64,000 bases of DNA from Combretum micranthum (Eukaryota > Streptophyta > Magnoliopsida > Myrtales > Combretaceae), in the NCBI GenBank assembly GCA_024138025.1, contig JAMXBD010001203.1, forward strand, positions 62,001 through 126,000, read 5' to 3'. Position numbers and translations under genes: made by a program. This document shows positions 11,565 through 23,160 of this stretch, piece by piece. Each line of letters opens with the position of its first letter. Within the stretch, counting starts at the first letter, position 1. The notes beneath the pieces were generated by a model, which was not told the origin of the DNA, searched no databases, and worked only from the letters and a program-made list of their open reading frames with translations.

Positions 11565-12645
11565 ATGCTCCTTGAGCTAGCTTATGATTTGATGAAAATG
11601 CACTCCTTGAACTAGCATTTGGCTTAGATGTGATACAGGTACGCTCCTTGAGCTGGTACTTGACTTGGAGAGGGGCTCCTTGATCTGCCCTATGATCAAG
11701 TACAAACGTGGATTTTGAGCTAGCATTTAGCTTAGATATGGTATAATGGTGCTCCTTGAGTTGATACTTGGCTTGGAGAGGCGCACCTTGAGCTGGCTTA
11801 TGATTTGATACAAATGCGCTCCTTGAGTTGGCATTTTCCTTAGACTTGATATAAGTGTGCTCCTTGAGCTGACACTTAGTTTGGATAAACGCTTCTTGAA
11901 TTGCCTTATGATTTGATATAAATGTGCTCCTTGAGCTGGCATTTGGCATGGAATTGATACAAGTACGCTCCTTAAGCTAACACATGGTTTGGATAGGCAC
12001 TGCTTGAGCTGGCTTATGATTTGGTTCAAATGCACTCCTTGAGCTGGCATTTGACTTAGACTTAATAGAAGTACGCTCTTTGAATTGGCACTTGATTTGG
12101 ATAGACGCTCCTTGAGCTGGCCTATGATTTGGTATAAATGTGCTTATTGAGCTAGCATTTGACTTATACTTGATATAGGTTCGCTCCTTAAGATGGCACT
12201 TAGTTTAGATAGACGCTCCTTGAGTTGCCTATGATTTAGTATAAATTGTGCTCACTTAGCTAGTATTTGGCTTAGACTTGATACAAGTGCGCTTCTTAAG
12301 CTGGCACTTGGTTTAGGTAGATGTTTCTTGAGCTGGCCTATGATTTGATACAAATGCTCTCATTAAGCTGACATTTGGCTTAGTCTTGATACAAGGGTGC
12401 TCCTTAAGTTGGCACTAGGTTTGGATAGGTGCAACTTGAGCAGACCTATGACTTGATCCAAATGCGCTCCTTGGGCTGGCATTTAGCTTAGACTTGATAC
12501 AAGTGCACTCCTTGAGTTGGCACTAGATTTGGATAAGCGCTGCTTGAGCAGATCTATGATTTGGTATAAATGCGCTCCTTGAGCTGGTATTGGCTTAGAC
12601 TTGATATAAGTGCACTCCTTGAGTTGATACTTGACTTATGAATAA
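11565..12645 (+). repeat. 108-bp tandem repeat, ten copies, three 36-bp subunits each
   Basis: The anchor 'tatgattt' (or a close variant) starts at 11583, 11691, 11799, 11907, 12015, 12123, 12230, 12339, 12447 and 12555: spacing 108 bp with one 107 and one 109. Each unit has three related 36-bp subunits that share 'gctccttgagctggc' and differ in their second half (atttggcttagacttgat / acttggtttggatag / ttatgatttgatacaa). Because 108 is divisible by three, two minus-strand frames stay open for 107-131 codons as 36-residue repeats. These are more likely a by-product of the period than genes. Location next to an Athila LTR suggests a retrotransposon-derived minisatellite. Confidence 0.93.
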
Positions 12646-13060
12646 CTACAAAGGATAACCGAAGTTCTTAAGCTTTTTTTTTTTCAAAGGAAACAATATG
12701 GTTATTAAAATTCTAAAGGATAACCGAAGCTCCTAATATTTGTAGGATAGCTATTGTTCCTATACTTAACGGATGGCCAAAGTTCCTAAATATAGAAATG
12801 CAATGGTTCCTAAAGTTCTTTGCAGATAAGAAATCTCCATAAGATAACTAAAGTTGTTGAAGGTGTCATGAGGTAACTAGAGCTCTTGAAATCTTTATGG
12901 GACAATGGACAGTTCTAAAGAATCCATAAGATAGCTAAAGTTTCTACATGTGTCATTATAACTAAAGCTCATGAAATATTTATGGGAATACTAATGTTTC
13001 GAAAGACTTTATAAGATAGCTGAAGTTTCTAAAAACTTAACTGGATGAAGGATGACTGAA
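12646..13060 (+). repeat. Degenerate short repeats around 'ggataaccgaagttccta'
   Basis: The phrase 'aggataaccgaag' followed by 'ttcct' or 'ctccta' recurs in diverged form (near 12651, 12717, 12752-12790, 12840, 12865, 12920, 13015), with spacing varying between about 35 and 75 bp. It directly follows the 108-bp array and looks like a second, older tandem array that has lost its regular period. Confidence 0.5.
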
Positions 13061-15199
13061 ATTCCTAGACCTTTAAATTTTTTTTTCTTGAAACTCTCAT
13101 TTTTTTTCAAAGTCTTTACTTTGTTTTCAAAAGGTTTTTAAACAAAAATTGGGCCAAAACGCTTTTTTATTTTTTTTTGAAAAACTTTCATCAATTTGAG
13201 CAATGATTTTTATTGAAAAATTCATTTTCTATCTTCTCTTTTTGAAAAATTTTCTTCTCTCTCTCTCTTATTTTTTTTTAAAAACTTTTATTAGGGCCAA
13301 AGACTCTTTTTTTTTTTTGTTTCTTTCCTCTTGTTTTCATTTTTTTTATTTAAGAAACTTTCACTTTTTAGACTTTAATGGAAAAACTCATTTTATTTTT
13401 TTATTTTTTTTTTTTTTGAAAAATCTCTTTTCTCTATTTTTTTTATTTTTTGAAAAATTGTTAACAGATGAAAATATTATGGGATCCAAAAATCATGATT
13501 AAGCGGCAAATTTGTCTCATTGATCACTCATTTTTTCAGTTTACCCTTAGGCTTAAGTATTTCATTTATTGGGGGCAAAACTCTTCTTTTTAGGTCTGTC
13601 ATTTTTGTTAGGGCATTGGTTTCCATCTTTGGGGAAAATGGTTCTTAAGCTAGAGGCAAATACATTTAAATTGGGGCAAATGATTTTTCATGCCCCTGTG
13701 GGTGATTTTTCAACCTAGAGATAATTATCTCATTTTGAATAGTCTAGTCTAAGAGGACTTCCTTACATTCTTTTAGGCTTATTTTCACATATTTGACTGG
13801 AGTTTTAAAAATTATGGTTCGGCTTGTAAGTGATACATATTGGTCAATCTACTAAATCTTTTTTAAATCGTAATATGGGCTTTTGGTATTTAGCTTCAAT
13901 CAAAAGGGATACTATATACATAAGTCATTTTGAAATTTATCTTCAACACTTTCCAGGTTTACAAATCAAGAACACTTAAGGAAAACTAATAATGTGCTTG
14001 TCCCTAGTTTCAAGAGTATTAATAAATCAAGTCTTATAATATGAAGAATCTCTAAAAAGGTGGTATTGTGATTGAGTCCATGATATAAATATGTTGTAGA
14101 CCTTAGATATTGAGTTTTGATTAGTTTTGGTGGTTTTTAGCTTTAAGCATATGCCTCTAATCTTTAGGCATGATCACCTTGTTTAAATGTTATCCATTTT
14201 TCTTTTTGTTTTCTTTTTATTTTTATTTTCTAATCCCATTTTCTTCCTCTTTTTTTGTTGTTCTTCTCTTTCTTCTTCTTCTTCTTCTTCTTCTTCTTCT
14301 TCTTTAACATGAATTCAAGGTTATTTATGCTTCTTCAACTTTCATTAGATGGCTTACAACTCAAAGTGTATGGGTTGTGTTTGGTTTTGAAATAGAGTCT
14401 CTTCTTTCTTTCAAAGGAAATGAATTATCTATATCAATAGATTGCTCTTGAATTGATACAACTAAGGTAAGCACACATTAGTTAATCTTTTTTTATCCTT
14501 ATTAATGACCTTAACTTCTAAATTACCCCCAATGTGGGGTGACCCAATGTGAGGTGGTTCTTAACGGGGTTTACTTTTTAAATACTTCCTTAATAGGCTC
14601 AAATGGGTTCGCAAGAGATAAGTGCATTTGGGATATTGAAATGAATGCCTAATGTCATTTTAACTCAAGTATCAAATTCAAGGCAGACCTCTTTTAAGGA
14701 ATGACCCCATTTTCTCCCTTTAATGTCACTCTGCTCTCGAGTGTTGAGGGTTAGTGTTTAGGATTTATCTTGCCGTTTATCATTCTAGACTTTTTAAAAT
14801 AATGAGATCATTCTTGGTTTTCAATCATCCACTTTTCAATTGCCTCAACATAATTTACTACATGCCCTTTCATATTGGGTTTATATTTTAGAAATTAAGC
14901 CCAACAAATACCCTTAATTAGTAAAATATCAAGATTTTTTGGTTGCCCCTATTTATGATCTCTTTTCAGTTATAACTCAACTTTAGCCTAATGTGAGTGA
15001 TCATTGGGCCAAGAATTCAAAGGATCCTTTCCTATTATCAAATTTCTCCTTTTCTATCTTTTTTCTATTATTTTTTAAAACTTTTTTTATTGATTAGAAA
15101 ACTATTTTATAGAAATGATAATGGGTATTTACAAAGAGGGATGAACCACATCTTACAATCTAAAGTGGGAATTTATTTACAAAGTTGATTCCTTTTTTT
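13061..15199. other. T-rich low-complexity and intergenic-like DNA
   Basis: 13061-13460 is dominated by runs of 8 to 14 T interrupted by GAAAAA and TTTCA, giving an artificial open frame rich in Phe and Leu. 13500-15199 has mixed sequence, including short direct phrases at 14524-14550 (ccaatgtggggtg / ccaatgtgaggtg). No domain is recognisable. It could be the 3' or leader region of a Tat-type element, given the Tat LTR at 16391, but no diagnostic motif proves this. Confidence 0.4.
14270..14304 (+). repeat. (TTC)n microsatellite
   Basis: About eleven uninterrupted TTC/CTT triplets within a longer pyrimidine-rich stretch. Confidence 0.95.
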
Positions 15200-16372
15200 T
15201 TCTTCTTTTGAAAAAACCAAAACCTATTTTATAAGTTAGTATTTTTCTTTTATTTATTTTTTTTTGTAAATAATTGTAAACATTAATGATGACCTTTTTT
15301 TTTTTAAATATTCATGAATGGAGACTGATAGACTTGAGTTTTAAGGAATGGAGCACCTATGAAAAAGTGATTCTAATTGAAAAGAAACAAAAACTATCTA
15401 AAAGAGGAATCGATCTGATAGACGATAGAATTATGTACAACTTACGAATATTTACAATTCTACTCTACATTTTTTTAACAACTTTTATATATAAGTGTTG
15501 TGTTTACTTTATTATGATCTATATAATCTAAAGAATATTTGCAATTTTAGTTTTTTATTTGAGAATTTATTTATTTACAAAAAGGAAAAAAAAAACAAGA
15601 TTAATGGCAATTACATTATATACAGATTTTTTTATATCATAATAATGTACACTATTTTACATGAGTAAAAAAAAATCTTTTTATCTTTTTTTTCCAAGAC
15701 ATTTTACAAGTTTAGCATATTATATATAATATATATATATATATTAACTATATACAAATGACTATAACATTAACAACAAGTTAATATTTACAAAGTACAA
15801 TAAATTATTCACATTACATATTATACATGCAATTCACATGGATGTAGATTTAAGGATTGACAACTAATTAGTAGTGGGGCAAATTAGAAAATTTGTCATT
15901 TAAGTTACAACTTTACTTAAAGAAAATCTGAGGATGGATTTAGAAACTTTTTTTTTTAATTGTAACTCTTTTTAATATGCCCCACCATTATTTATTTGCC
16001 AACATATGCTTATTAATGAAGTTGGGTGGGTTCTAAAGGTTTCCTGATCTAGTAGATCGCAGATCAACACTATTTTAGAGCAGGAGGTCATTTCATGAAC
16101 CAAAGGGTGGAAAAGCCACAATCCCGTGATCTTAGTAGTGACCTCCCCACTTTGGATCCTAAAACGCGCCCTCCACCCTAACCCAAAATGATTAAGGTGC
16201 CCTTTTGGGTTGTGTCATAAATTTTTTCAAATATCTGCAACACTTAAAAGAAAAGGTTAGTACAACTATTTATAAATAAATAATTATACAAACAATATAC
16301 AAGAATGAGCATAAAAAGAAATAAACATTAAATTTAAGAATTTCAAGCAGCTAGCCCTCTTAAAAATAGGCA
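15200..16372 (-). other. Probable leader region of the minus-strand Tat-type element
   Basis: Lies immediately inside the primer-binding site of the LTR at 16391-18625, so on the minus strand it is the 5' internal leader. No gag is visible. 16030-16210 is more GC-rich and ordered; most of the rest is AT-rich with long A/T runs and a (TA)n stretch at 15721-15745. The role is inferred from position only. Confidence 0.45.
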
Positions 16373-16390
16373 TCCCCAGTGGAGTCATCA
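16373..16390 (-). other. Primer-binding site of a Tat-type element
   Basis: The minus strand reads TGATGACTCCACTGGGGA. Tat and Ogre elements typically have TGGCGACTCCACTGGGGA, complementary to a plant tRNA (usually given as tRNA-Arg). The two differences from that consensus are transitions, as expected from methylation decay. It directly follows the LTR end and sets the element on the minus strand. Confidence 0.7.
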
Positions 16391-18625
16391 AGCCTCGATT
16401 TTTCATTTCTGGTTTAATTTCTTTTAATTTGATTTGTACCAAACCCTAATCCATCTGATACAAACCTTCAATTAGGAATTAAAAGAAATTTAGTTTTTTC
16501 TTCTAAATTTTAGGAGTCAACTCCCGATCGAAATCAGGAAAAAATTGTAAGTTAAGATCAATGAGTTGGTTAATCCTAACTTAGCCATAATCTACGAAAA
16601 AATTTTGATTTTAAAACCAATTTGATAAACTAGAGATTTTAAAATCATATGGTTTTCACCTTAATTCTTAATTTAAAGATTTTTTTGAGCTAAAAATTTT
16701 TACTAATTTAAAAACTATGATAATTACAATTTATCATCAAAGCTTATAATATTTACAGTGAATTAATTCAAAATAAATAATAAAACAATTTTTTTTTTCA
16801 TTTTCTATATCGTTCGAAGGTGCCTACGTACCCACTAATAAGGATCAAATAACACATAGTTCTTTTATAAAATATTTAGTGTGTTAGTTTATTTTAAACT
16901 TTTTAGTTCTTTTTATTTTAAGTGCGTTACATTTTATCATTTTAGTAAGAATACATTTTTTCATGTGATAAAGACCCTATGCTTATCAATTTTATTTTTA
17001 TTATGAATATAATAAGTTTTTCTAAGTGTTAAAGTAATTTATTTCATACAACTTTTACATGTATATATATTATATATGTTTTCTACTCTATTCTTTTTAG
17101 ACTTATGTATTTTATTATACTTTTATTTCCATTTCCAATTCTTTTATTTTCATTTTTTTAGTTTTTATATAGAGAGAGTATGATAGCATGGAAAAAGAAA
17201 AGAAAGAAAGCTAAATGAACTTACCTAGGAGTAGTACCGAGATGCACAAGGATAAGAGTGCTGCAATTGAATACGGGTCCAAGCCGCGTCGTGGGTCCAA
17301 TCAGATTTGTTGAGGGGCAGCGGCTAGTAGTGAGTGAAACAGGAACTCTGGCAGTGATTTCAGCTAGGGAAGAAGTTGGAAAGGTCGAATCTAACCTTTT
17401 AAACAGCCTAGTGGTGATGGTTTTTCCGAAAGCGGCCATAGAGTGGGTACCCAAGACCGTTAATGGTGGTGCAGAAGTTGAGAGACGTCGAAGATTGTTC
17501 CGATATCCTTGAACACAAATAAGATCATGAATTGGAAGCTCGCCGCATCAGAAAACTCCTTAGAACCTTCAAATACTCTAAATCCACTTGTACTGCACGA
17601 AGAGAATCACGTGGATCAAATCCTCAAGTTCGACAATGAATTGAACGGACTTGGATTCAAGTCGACAACGGAGCAATCTGCTCGTAAGGTTTAACTTGGA
17701 TAATCTAGCGATGCATGATAGTGGGGGGACTATTGTCCTAGCCGAATGGGTGATCCCGACCAATCTAGTGACTTCAGTTTCGGCTGAAACACAACCAAAA
17801 GTGATGGCTTGAGCTTGAACAGCGGCTGTTGGCAGTGGCAACTGGTCGGAGCTGGCGGCAGTGTCTTCAAGTTATTATGAACTTACTTATCGGAAGGTCG
17901 TGACTCCAGGATGTCTCATTTATCCTTCAAATCCTCCAAGATCGGCTCAATTCGAAGGATTTTCTTTGAAACCCTAACTCTACAAATTTTCTTAGATTTG
18001 AGTTTTAAGTGATTTTTCTGTTTAGAATGCTTCTCTGCGTTCCTTTTCATTGACTATGCTAGGTATTTATAGGCATTTGATATACTTTCTTACTTACATA
18101 TAGTTCACCTATCAGCTTATCTATCTGCTTATTTACACGTTTACTCATTTGGTCAATGGGAGTGTGTCATGTAGCATGCGTGGGAGAAAGAAAAAATAAA
18201 AAGGTCAATTTGCCTCATCGTAAAATCAAACACAAGTTTCCATCATACATGCTATGACTTATTCATACAAGCTGTTGGTCTGTGTCTTGTTTTCGTTTGC
18301 ATAAAAATGATATTTAAGGCTTCAAATGGGCCCAATTAAATAGACCAACTTACATGGACTATTTAATTAGGTCTAGAAAAATTTATATCTAAAATTAGTA
18401 TTATATCGAGCCAAAAAAAAAACTTTTTTATTTGTCATCACTATATATATATATTTACATTTATTTATTTATCTACATATTCTTTTACATTATTATTTTA
18501 TATTTTATAGTAATTTTTCTTCTTTATATATATATATATATACATTTTTTGTAATTTGTGAGCTTAATATAATGTTAATTTTTACTATAAATTAAAGCCT
18601 TAAATAGATAAAAATAGGATGTCTA
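16391..18625 (-). repeat. Tat-type LTR (5' LTR of a truncated minus-strand element)
   Basis: The minus strand starts near TAGTAGACATCC (compare TGTAGACACC at 51748) and ends at the primer-binding site. Diagnostic blocks are shared with the solo LTR at 51748-54390: GGGTACGTAGGCACC (reverse complement near 16812-16830, direct near 53820), 'ttagggtttggtaca' and the terminal 'aaaatcgaggct'. The centre (17220-18000) is more GC-rich, which explains unrelated open frames there. No matching 3' LTR of this element was found in the window, so the element is truncated or its other end is too diverged to see. Confidence 0.72.
18064..18071 (-). promoter_or_regulatory. TATA box of the minus-strand Tat LTR
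   Basis: The minus strand reads CCTATAAATACC about 560 bp into the LTR, followed by sequence containing 'agagaagcattctaaacag' and then 'tagggtttc', typical of a transcribed R/U5 leader. Confidence 0.55.
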
Positions 18626-20534
18626 CTATAACATTGCAAATACTCCAATTCACCTTCATTGGGTTTGTTCATCATGATAAGCTAAGTTCATTAATCCTTT
18701 AGCTCGAGTTCAAGTGATCAGACCATATAACCCATGATTTTTATTGTACCCTTAGAAAATAAACAAAATAAAAAAACAAGATAAGCTTATCGGGGTAGGT
18801 TTAGGGAAGAGGGTTGAGTTTAGGTTTTATATAACCCATCCTACACCTGCAGCTAGTTACATTCCTACAAGTTATTACTCACATGGTACATACAATAAGG
18901 GTAAGCCTTCATATTCTAGGCTAGTTTTATAAACAATATATATATATATATATGTATATAAAACAAATGCAAGTGCTTCGGGTGCTTAAATATTGCACAG
19001 AAACAGGGGAAGATATCAAAGTTAAATTAGGATTTATTGGTGAGATAGGTGCAAACAACATGGGCAAAATTTTCATATGGCTTCTTTATGAAATTTCAAC
19101 ATTATCGTGTCATATTTATAATTTCACTCCTAACTAGATGATTTTTTAGCATTGCCAATCTATCATTGGATTAGAATCTCACTAGCAAGCATATATATAA
19201 AATGCAAGCACATAGACCTACATGTGAAATTGAAAGGTCATAGTCAACCATTTGTTAAGCAAATTCAAGCTAGATCAACACCTTCTCAATCTTTGTTTGA
19301 GTAATATGATATTACAGACTATAACCAAAATTCAAACATATGAAGTTCTCAAAACATAAATTGATGTTCAAACAACATCTAATACATATTACTAATTAAT
19401 AATACCCCGTCAATCCTATAGTCCTTCTACCTTTGAAATCTTACCGGTGCTATATTCTAAGAAGATACTAGCCAAGGATGAAGGATCATCTAGTAAAAAC
19501 TATAAGAGTGTGAGCTTAAACCACGACTCAGTAAATAACCAGAACATATCATTTACCAAGCAAGTTTTTAAAAATCATATGTAATGCATCAATCAAACAT
19601 ATAAACATATATTTAATATAAGCTTGGATAGCTTGGAATCCAAACAAGATAGAGATTTACTCCCTCTCATTAGGTTGAAGGAACCAAAACATAATGACCT
19701 AACTACCCGAGAATAAGTAAGCATACAAGAATAACAACACCACTCACATTAATTATCTCTTTATCTTAATAGTATTTTAACTCTCATTTCCCGTTTCATG
19801 CCTTAGAACTCTACTAAGTTTTACTCCTTTCATATTGATACTCTAGGCAGTATCCTTCATTTGCTGATAGTTTCTATTAAACCTAAGGAACAAAGGTAAC
19901 TATGATGACCTTAAAAGGAGCCTAGATGGATCGACCTATAGTTCTTATACCAAGTATGCATAAAAGATATGATAATCGTTTGCAAGTCAAAGAGTTGCAA
20001 AACGCTGCTTAATGTCTACTATACAGCTTTTAATTTCATAAAAAAATTTTAATAGATAAGGATATGCAGATTTCCCCCAGTCTACCAGAACCGCAAAGAA
20101 TCAATATCCCCTACCAAACTGTAAAATAGGATGGATAAATACATATTAAAAAGCCTTAAACTATTGCTTAACCCAACTAATTTATTCTAAGCTAATCACA
20201 TATTATACAAAAACTTCTAATAAAAAACATAAGAATTACATTCTAAGCTAATCTTCAATTCTCTAGAGCCTTCACACTCTCTTAACCTATTCTTGTCCTA
20301 GATATACTTGCATAAAATTATGGGGGTGTGAGCTTCTCTATAGCTCAGTGCATAACAAGACCAAATCACACAACAAACAAATGCCAACCAAATTTTATTA
20401 ACATACATATGCAATGCTATGCTTAAATATATAATATGTACGGTTTTGATGATCGGAATCCAAACCAATAGAGATTTACACCCTCTCTTTGGGGTTGAAG
20501 GACCAACTCCAGTATCACGCCCAAGAGAATTTAA

Positions 20535-20803
20535 GAACTAAGGAAGGGAGATTTCTTTTCTCAAATTCTTTGTCATGCATTTTTACTATCAACATATCTT
20601 CTAATTGCTCCTTAGATATCACTAAGAAGGGAGAATTTCATTTGAAACTCATTTTGTTGAAAAATAACCTCTAACTGCTCCTTAGATATAACTAAGAAGG
20701 GAGGATTTCTTTTAAAACTCATTTTAATGAAATATAGCATCTAACTTCTCCTTAAAAAGAATTAAGGAGGGAGAACTTCATTTTGAAACTCATTATGTCC
20801 CCA
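20535..20803 (+). repeat. 70-bp tandem repeat, about 3.5 to 4 copies, with hairpins
   Basis: The unit begins AAGAAGGGAGAATTTC and ends CTCCTTAGATATAACT, 70 bp long. Two full units start at 20631 and 20701, followed by a partial unit at 20771 and preceded by a diverged and lengthened one from about 20539. At every junction CTCCTTAG and CTAAGAAGGGAG are close inverted repeats, so each boundary can fold as a hairpin. Confidence 0.8.
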
Positions 20804-20856
20804 AATACTCATACTATTAAAACATCCATCACTTCATCTTATAATGTTAAAATACC

Positions 20857-20906
20857 TCTAAGTATTATCATTCCATGCCAGTCTAAGTATTATCATTCCA
20901 TGCCAG
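20857..20906 (+). repeat. 25-bp perfect tandem duplication
   Basis: TCTAAGTATTATCATTCC plus CATGCCAG is present twice head to tail (20857-20881 and 20882-20906) without a mismatch, so this duplication is much younger than the surrounding decayed repeat. Confidence 0.9.
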
Positions 20907-22394
20907 TCCTCATAAGGTGATGTCCTTTAATCTTATTTAGTTCCTAAAAAACTAGTGACCCTATGGAAACCTTGATCAGATTTACTGGATTTCCCTAAAC
21001 ATTACTCGTAGAATAGGAATGATAATACGTGACACGCATACTTCATGAATGCTAACGCAAGCATGTTGTCGTGTGATGCATGTCTATTTAATTAAATAGT
21101 TATATAGTATTAAGTTCATTTATTCAAGTGACCAATCAATGTAGCAAAGACTCATCAACAATAACAATACAATCATTTCAAGCAAGGTGTGACCACTTTG
21201 ATTTTTAATGTTTTATCAAGCTATACAATCATCATTTAGCATACGAACACCCCATCGCACACATAATCAGTTATGTTTATTTTATTATGGGTGTAACTAA
21301 TTTACAAGTACAAAGGCGATAAGGCCAGTGTTACCCACCTATCATCTAAGCTAAATCAAAACATTCCTCTAGGAAATCAAAATCATCCCTACCATCAATA
21401 TCCAATAATCATCATCCTTTATATATGAAATTTAAACAAAAAGAGAAGGTTGGCTAGAGCTAATATAGAGAATATATCAAAGGCAAACTTCTATTCGTGA
21501 AGTTGAACTCATATATAAGTAGTTAAATTAATTATTCATTTATATCAAACTCATTTTAAAATCTTATTTAATCAGACGCTAAGTAGGAATCCCACTATGG
21601 CTGCGAAGATCACCCTATCAAGATACAGATAGTTCTCCATTGTCTGTCAAAATATTTCTTTCCTCTTTAATTATAGTCATTTATTACAAGAAGGTCATCA
21701 AAACATACATATATAAAAACGTACATTTCCTAAGCAAATACACATTTGAAACAACATATTCTTCATAAAAAAATGGTTATCCTAACATATCATTCTAATC
21801 TCAATTATTAGGTATTAAGCCATTTTAACTTAATCCTAACACAAATTGATTAGAATTAATAATTTCATCCAATTACTAAGTCAAGTTGATTAAACTTAAT
21901 CAATCCAATTCATTTTAGCTTACTAACGTCTATTTAGTCAAGTTGGACTTTGATTGATTAATTAAGTTCATTTTATACTTAACTTCTATATATAATCTAA
22001 TCATTTATTAAATCTATAAATCCACTTAACTCATGCTTGATTATATCATTTAACTAACATAACATATCAACTATCATTTATCTATTTTATTTTATCTTAA
22101 AAAGATTCATTTTATACTTAACTACATACATTTAACTAGTAAACACAAATTTTTAACTTTATTTGGATATGTGATAGCTAGAAACAATTAGGATTTAGGC
22201 CTTGATACTTTCAGAATTTCTAAAAACTTAAAAAAATGAAAGTTGTAGATTTCTTCTCAATCTTTCCATAGCATTTTAAATCATCTCAATCCAAGTTTGG
22301 ATGAAATAATTATGATCAAAATGCGAAACAGTGTCACAGTAGGAGAAACATTAGTCAAGCCTGTGATTTTCAGGGAAAAAAAAAAGATAAGAGG

Positions 22395-22550
22395 CCAGCA
22401 AGGGCAACATCATACTCATGATTTTTGAAAATGCTCCAACCAGAGGTCTATAAGGGCGATGTCATGCCCATGATTCACAAAATTCATCTAACTCGAGCCT
22501 AATAAGGGCATAATTACGCCCGTGATTGTCAAAGTACAATACATTACGAG
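22395..22550 (+). repeat. Three imperfect copies of a GC-rich near-palindromic phrase
   Basis: About 50-bp units each contain 'aagggc' followed by a short spacer and 'gccc..tgatt': AAGGGCAACATCATACTCAT (about 22400), AAGGGCGATGTCATGCCCAT (about 22456) and AAGGGCATAATTACGCCCGT (about 22505). The third is one base from the perfect palindrome GGGCGTAATTACGCCC. They stand out from the AT-rich background. Confidence 0.75.
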
Positions 22551-23160
22551 CTCCTCTATTTTTATTACTTCATTTTATCAATTTATACACGTAATACTTC
22601 AAACAAAACATCATAAAATCATAATATAACTCATTTTCACAACTTTAACACTTCTACACTCAATCTACTTCATCTAACACCTCCAATCACTTCATCAAAT
22701 TCACTTCATCAAACCTTCCTCAAACATGCATACACTATATGTGTCTATTAATCATCAATTTTCATCACAACCCAACTTGTTTTTAACATTAATATATCAA
22801 TATCATGCATAAACAACAATTAAAACAAATGAAATAATAACCCTTATCTTTGTACATCATTTCAACTTCTTTATTTTCTTTTCACTACTCCTCTTAAGCT
22901 CTTGAAGTTTGTTCATGCATGATCTTGAACTTCTACTTTGTTTTCTATCTTCATTTTCTTCCAAAAACTTATTGGATTTGAGATTCCAAGTTTTTAAAGT
23001 AGAAGAAAAGAAACATAGGAAAAGTAAAGAGAGGAGGAAGAGAGAAGAAGAAGAAGAAGAGAAGAATGAGAAGGCAACAAAAAGGAGGGAAAAAAAGAAA
23101 TAAATAGGATAAGGACAAAGGTAATTAAGGTATTTATGGATAAAGAGTTCGGTTTAAACT

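Larger units (their letters stand above)
18626..23160 (-). repeat. Noncoding LTR-like repeats, probably two related copies
   Basis: No coding sequence. Two blocks repeat in the same order: 'gtgtgagctt..ctcagt' followed about 120-150 bp later by 'gaatccaaac..tagagatttac..ccctctc', at 19508-19665 and at 20327-20490. The part 21500-21990 matches 63520-64000 in the same orientation (shared phrase 'aagtaggaatcccactatgg' at 21580 and 63597). The CT-rich stretch read on the minus strand at 23030-23075 resembles a transcribed LTR leader, which argues for minus orientation. Best reading: decayed Tekay/Del-like LTRs without their coding bodies. Exact ends could not be fixed. Confidence 0.5.

Noticed and set aside
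11565..12645. CRISPR-like array
   Set aside because: Units are contiguous diverged tandem repeats without unique spacers, and the DNA is from a plant nucleus.
13203..13502. 99-codon open frame rich in Phe and Leu resembling a membrane protein
   Set aside because: It is the translation of T-rich low-complexity DNA with no start context or homology.
17221..17841. Open frames of 60-87 codons on both strands in a GC-richer segment
   Set aside because: They lie inside the Tat LTR (16391-18625), overlap each other on opposite strands, and show no domain.
22909..23103. Frame with a Lys/Glu/Arg-rich tail
   Set aside because: The tail is the translation of a GA-rich simple-sequence stretch; the region is LTR-like.
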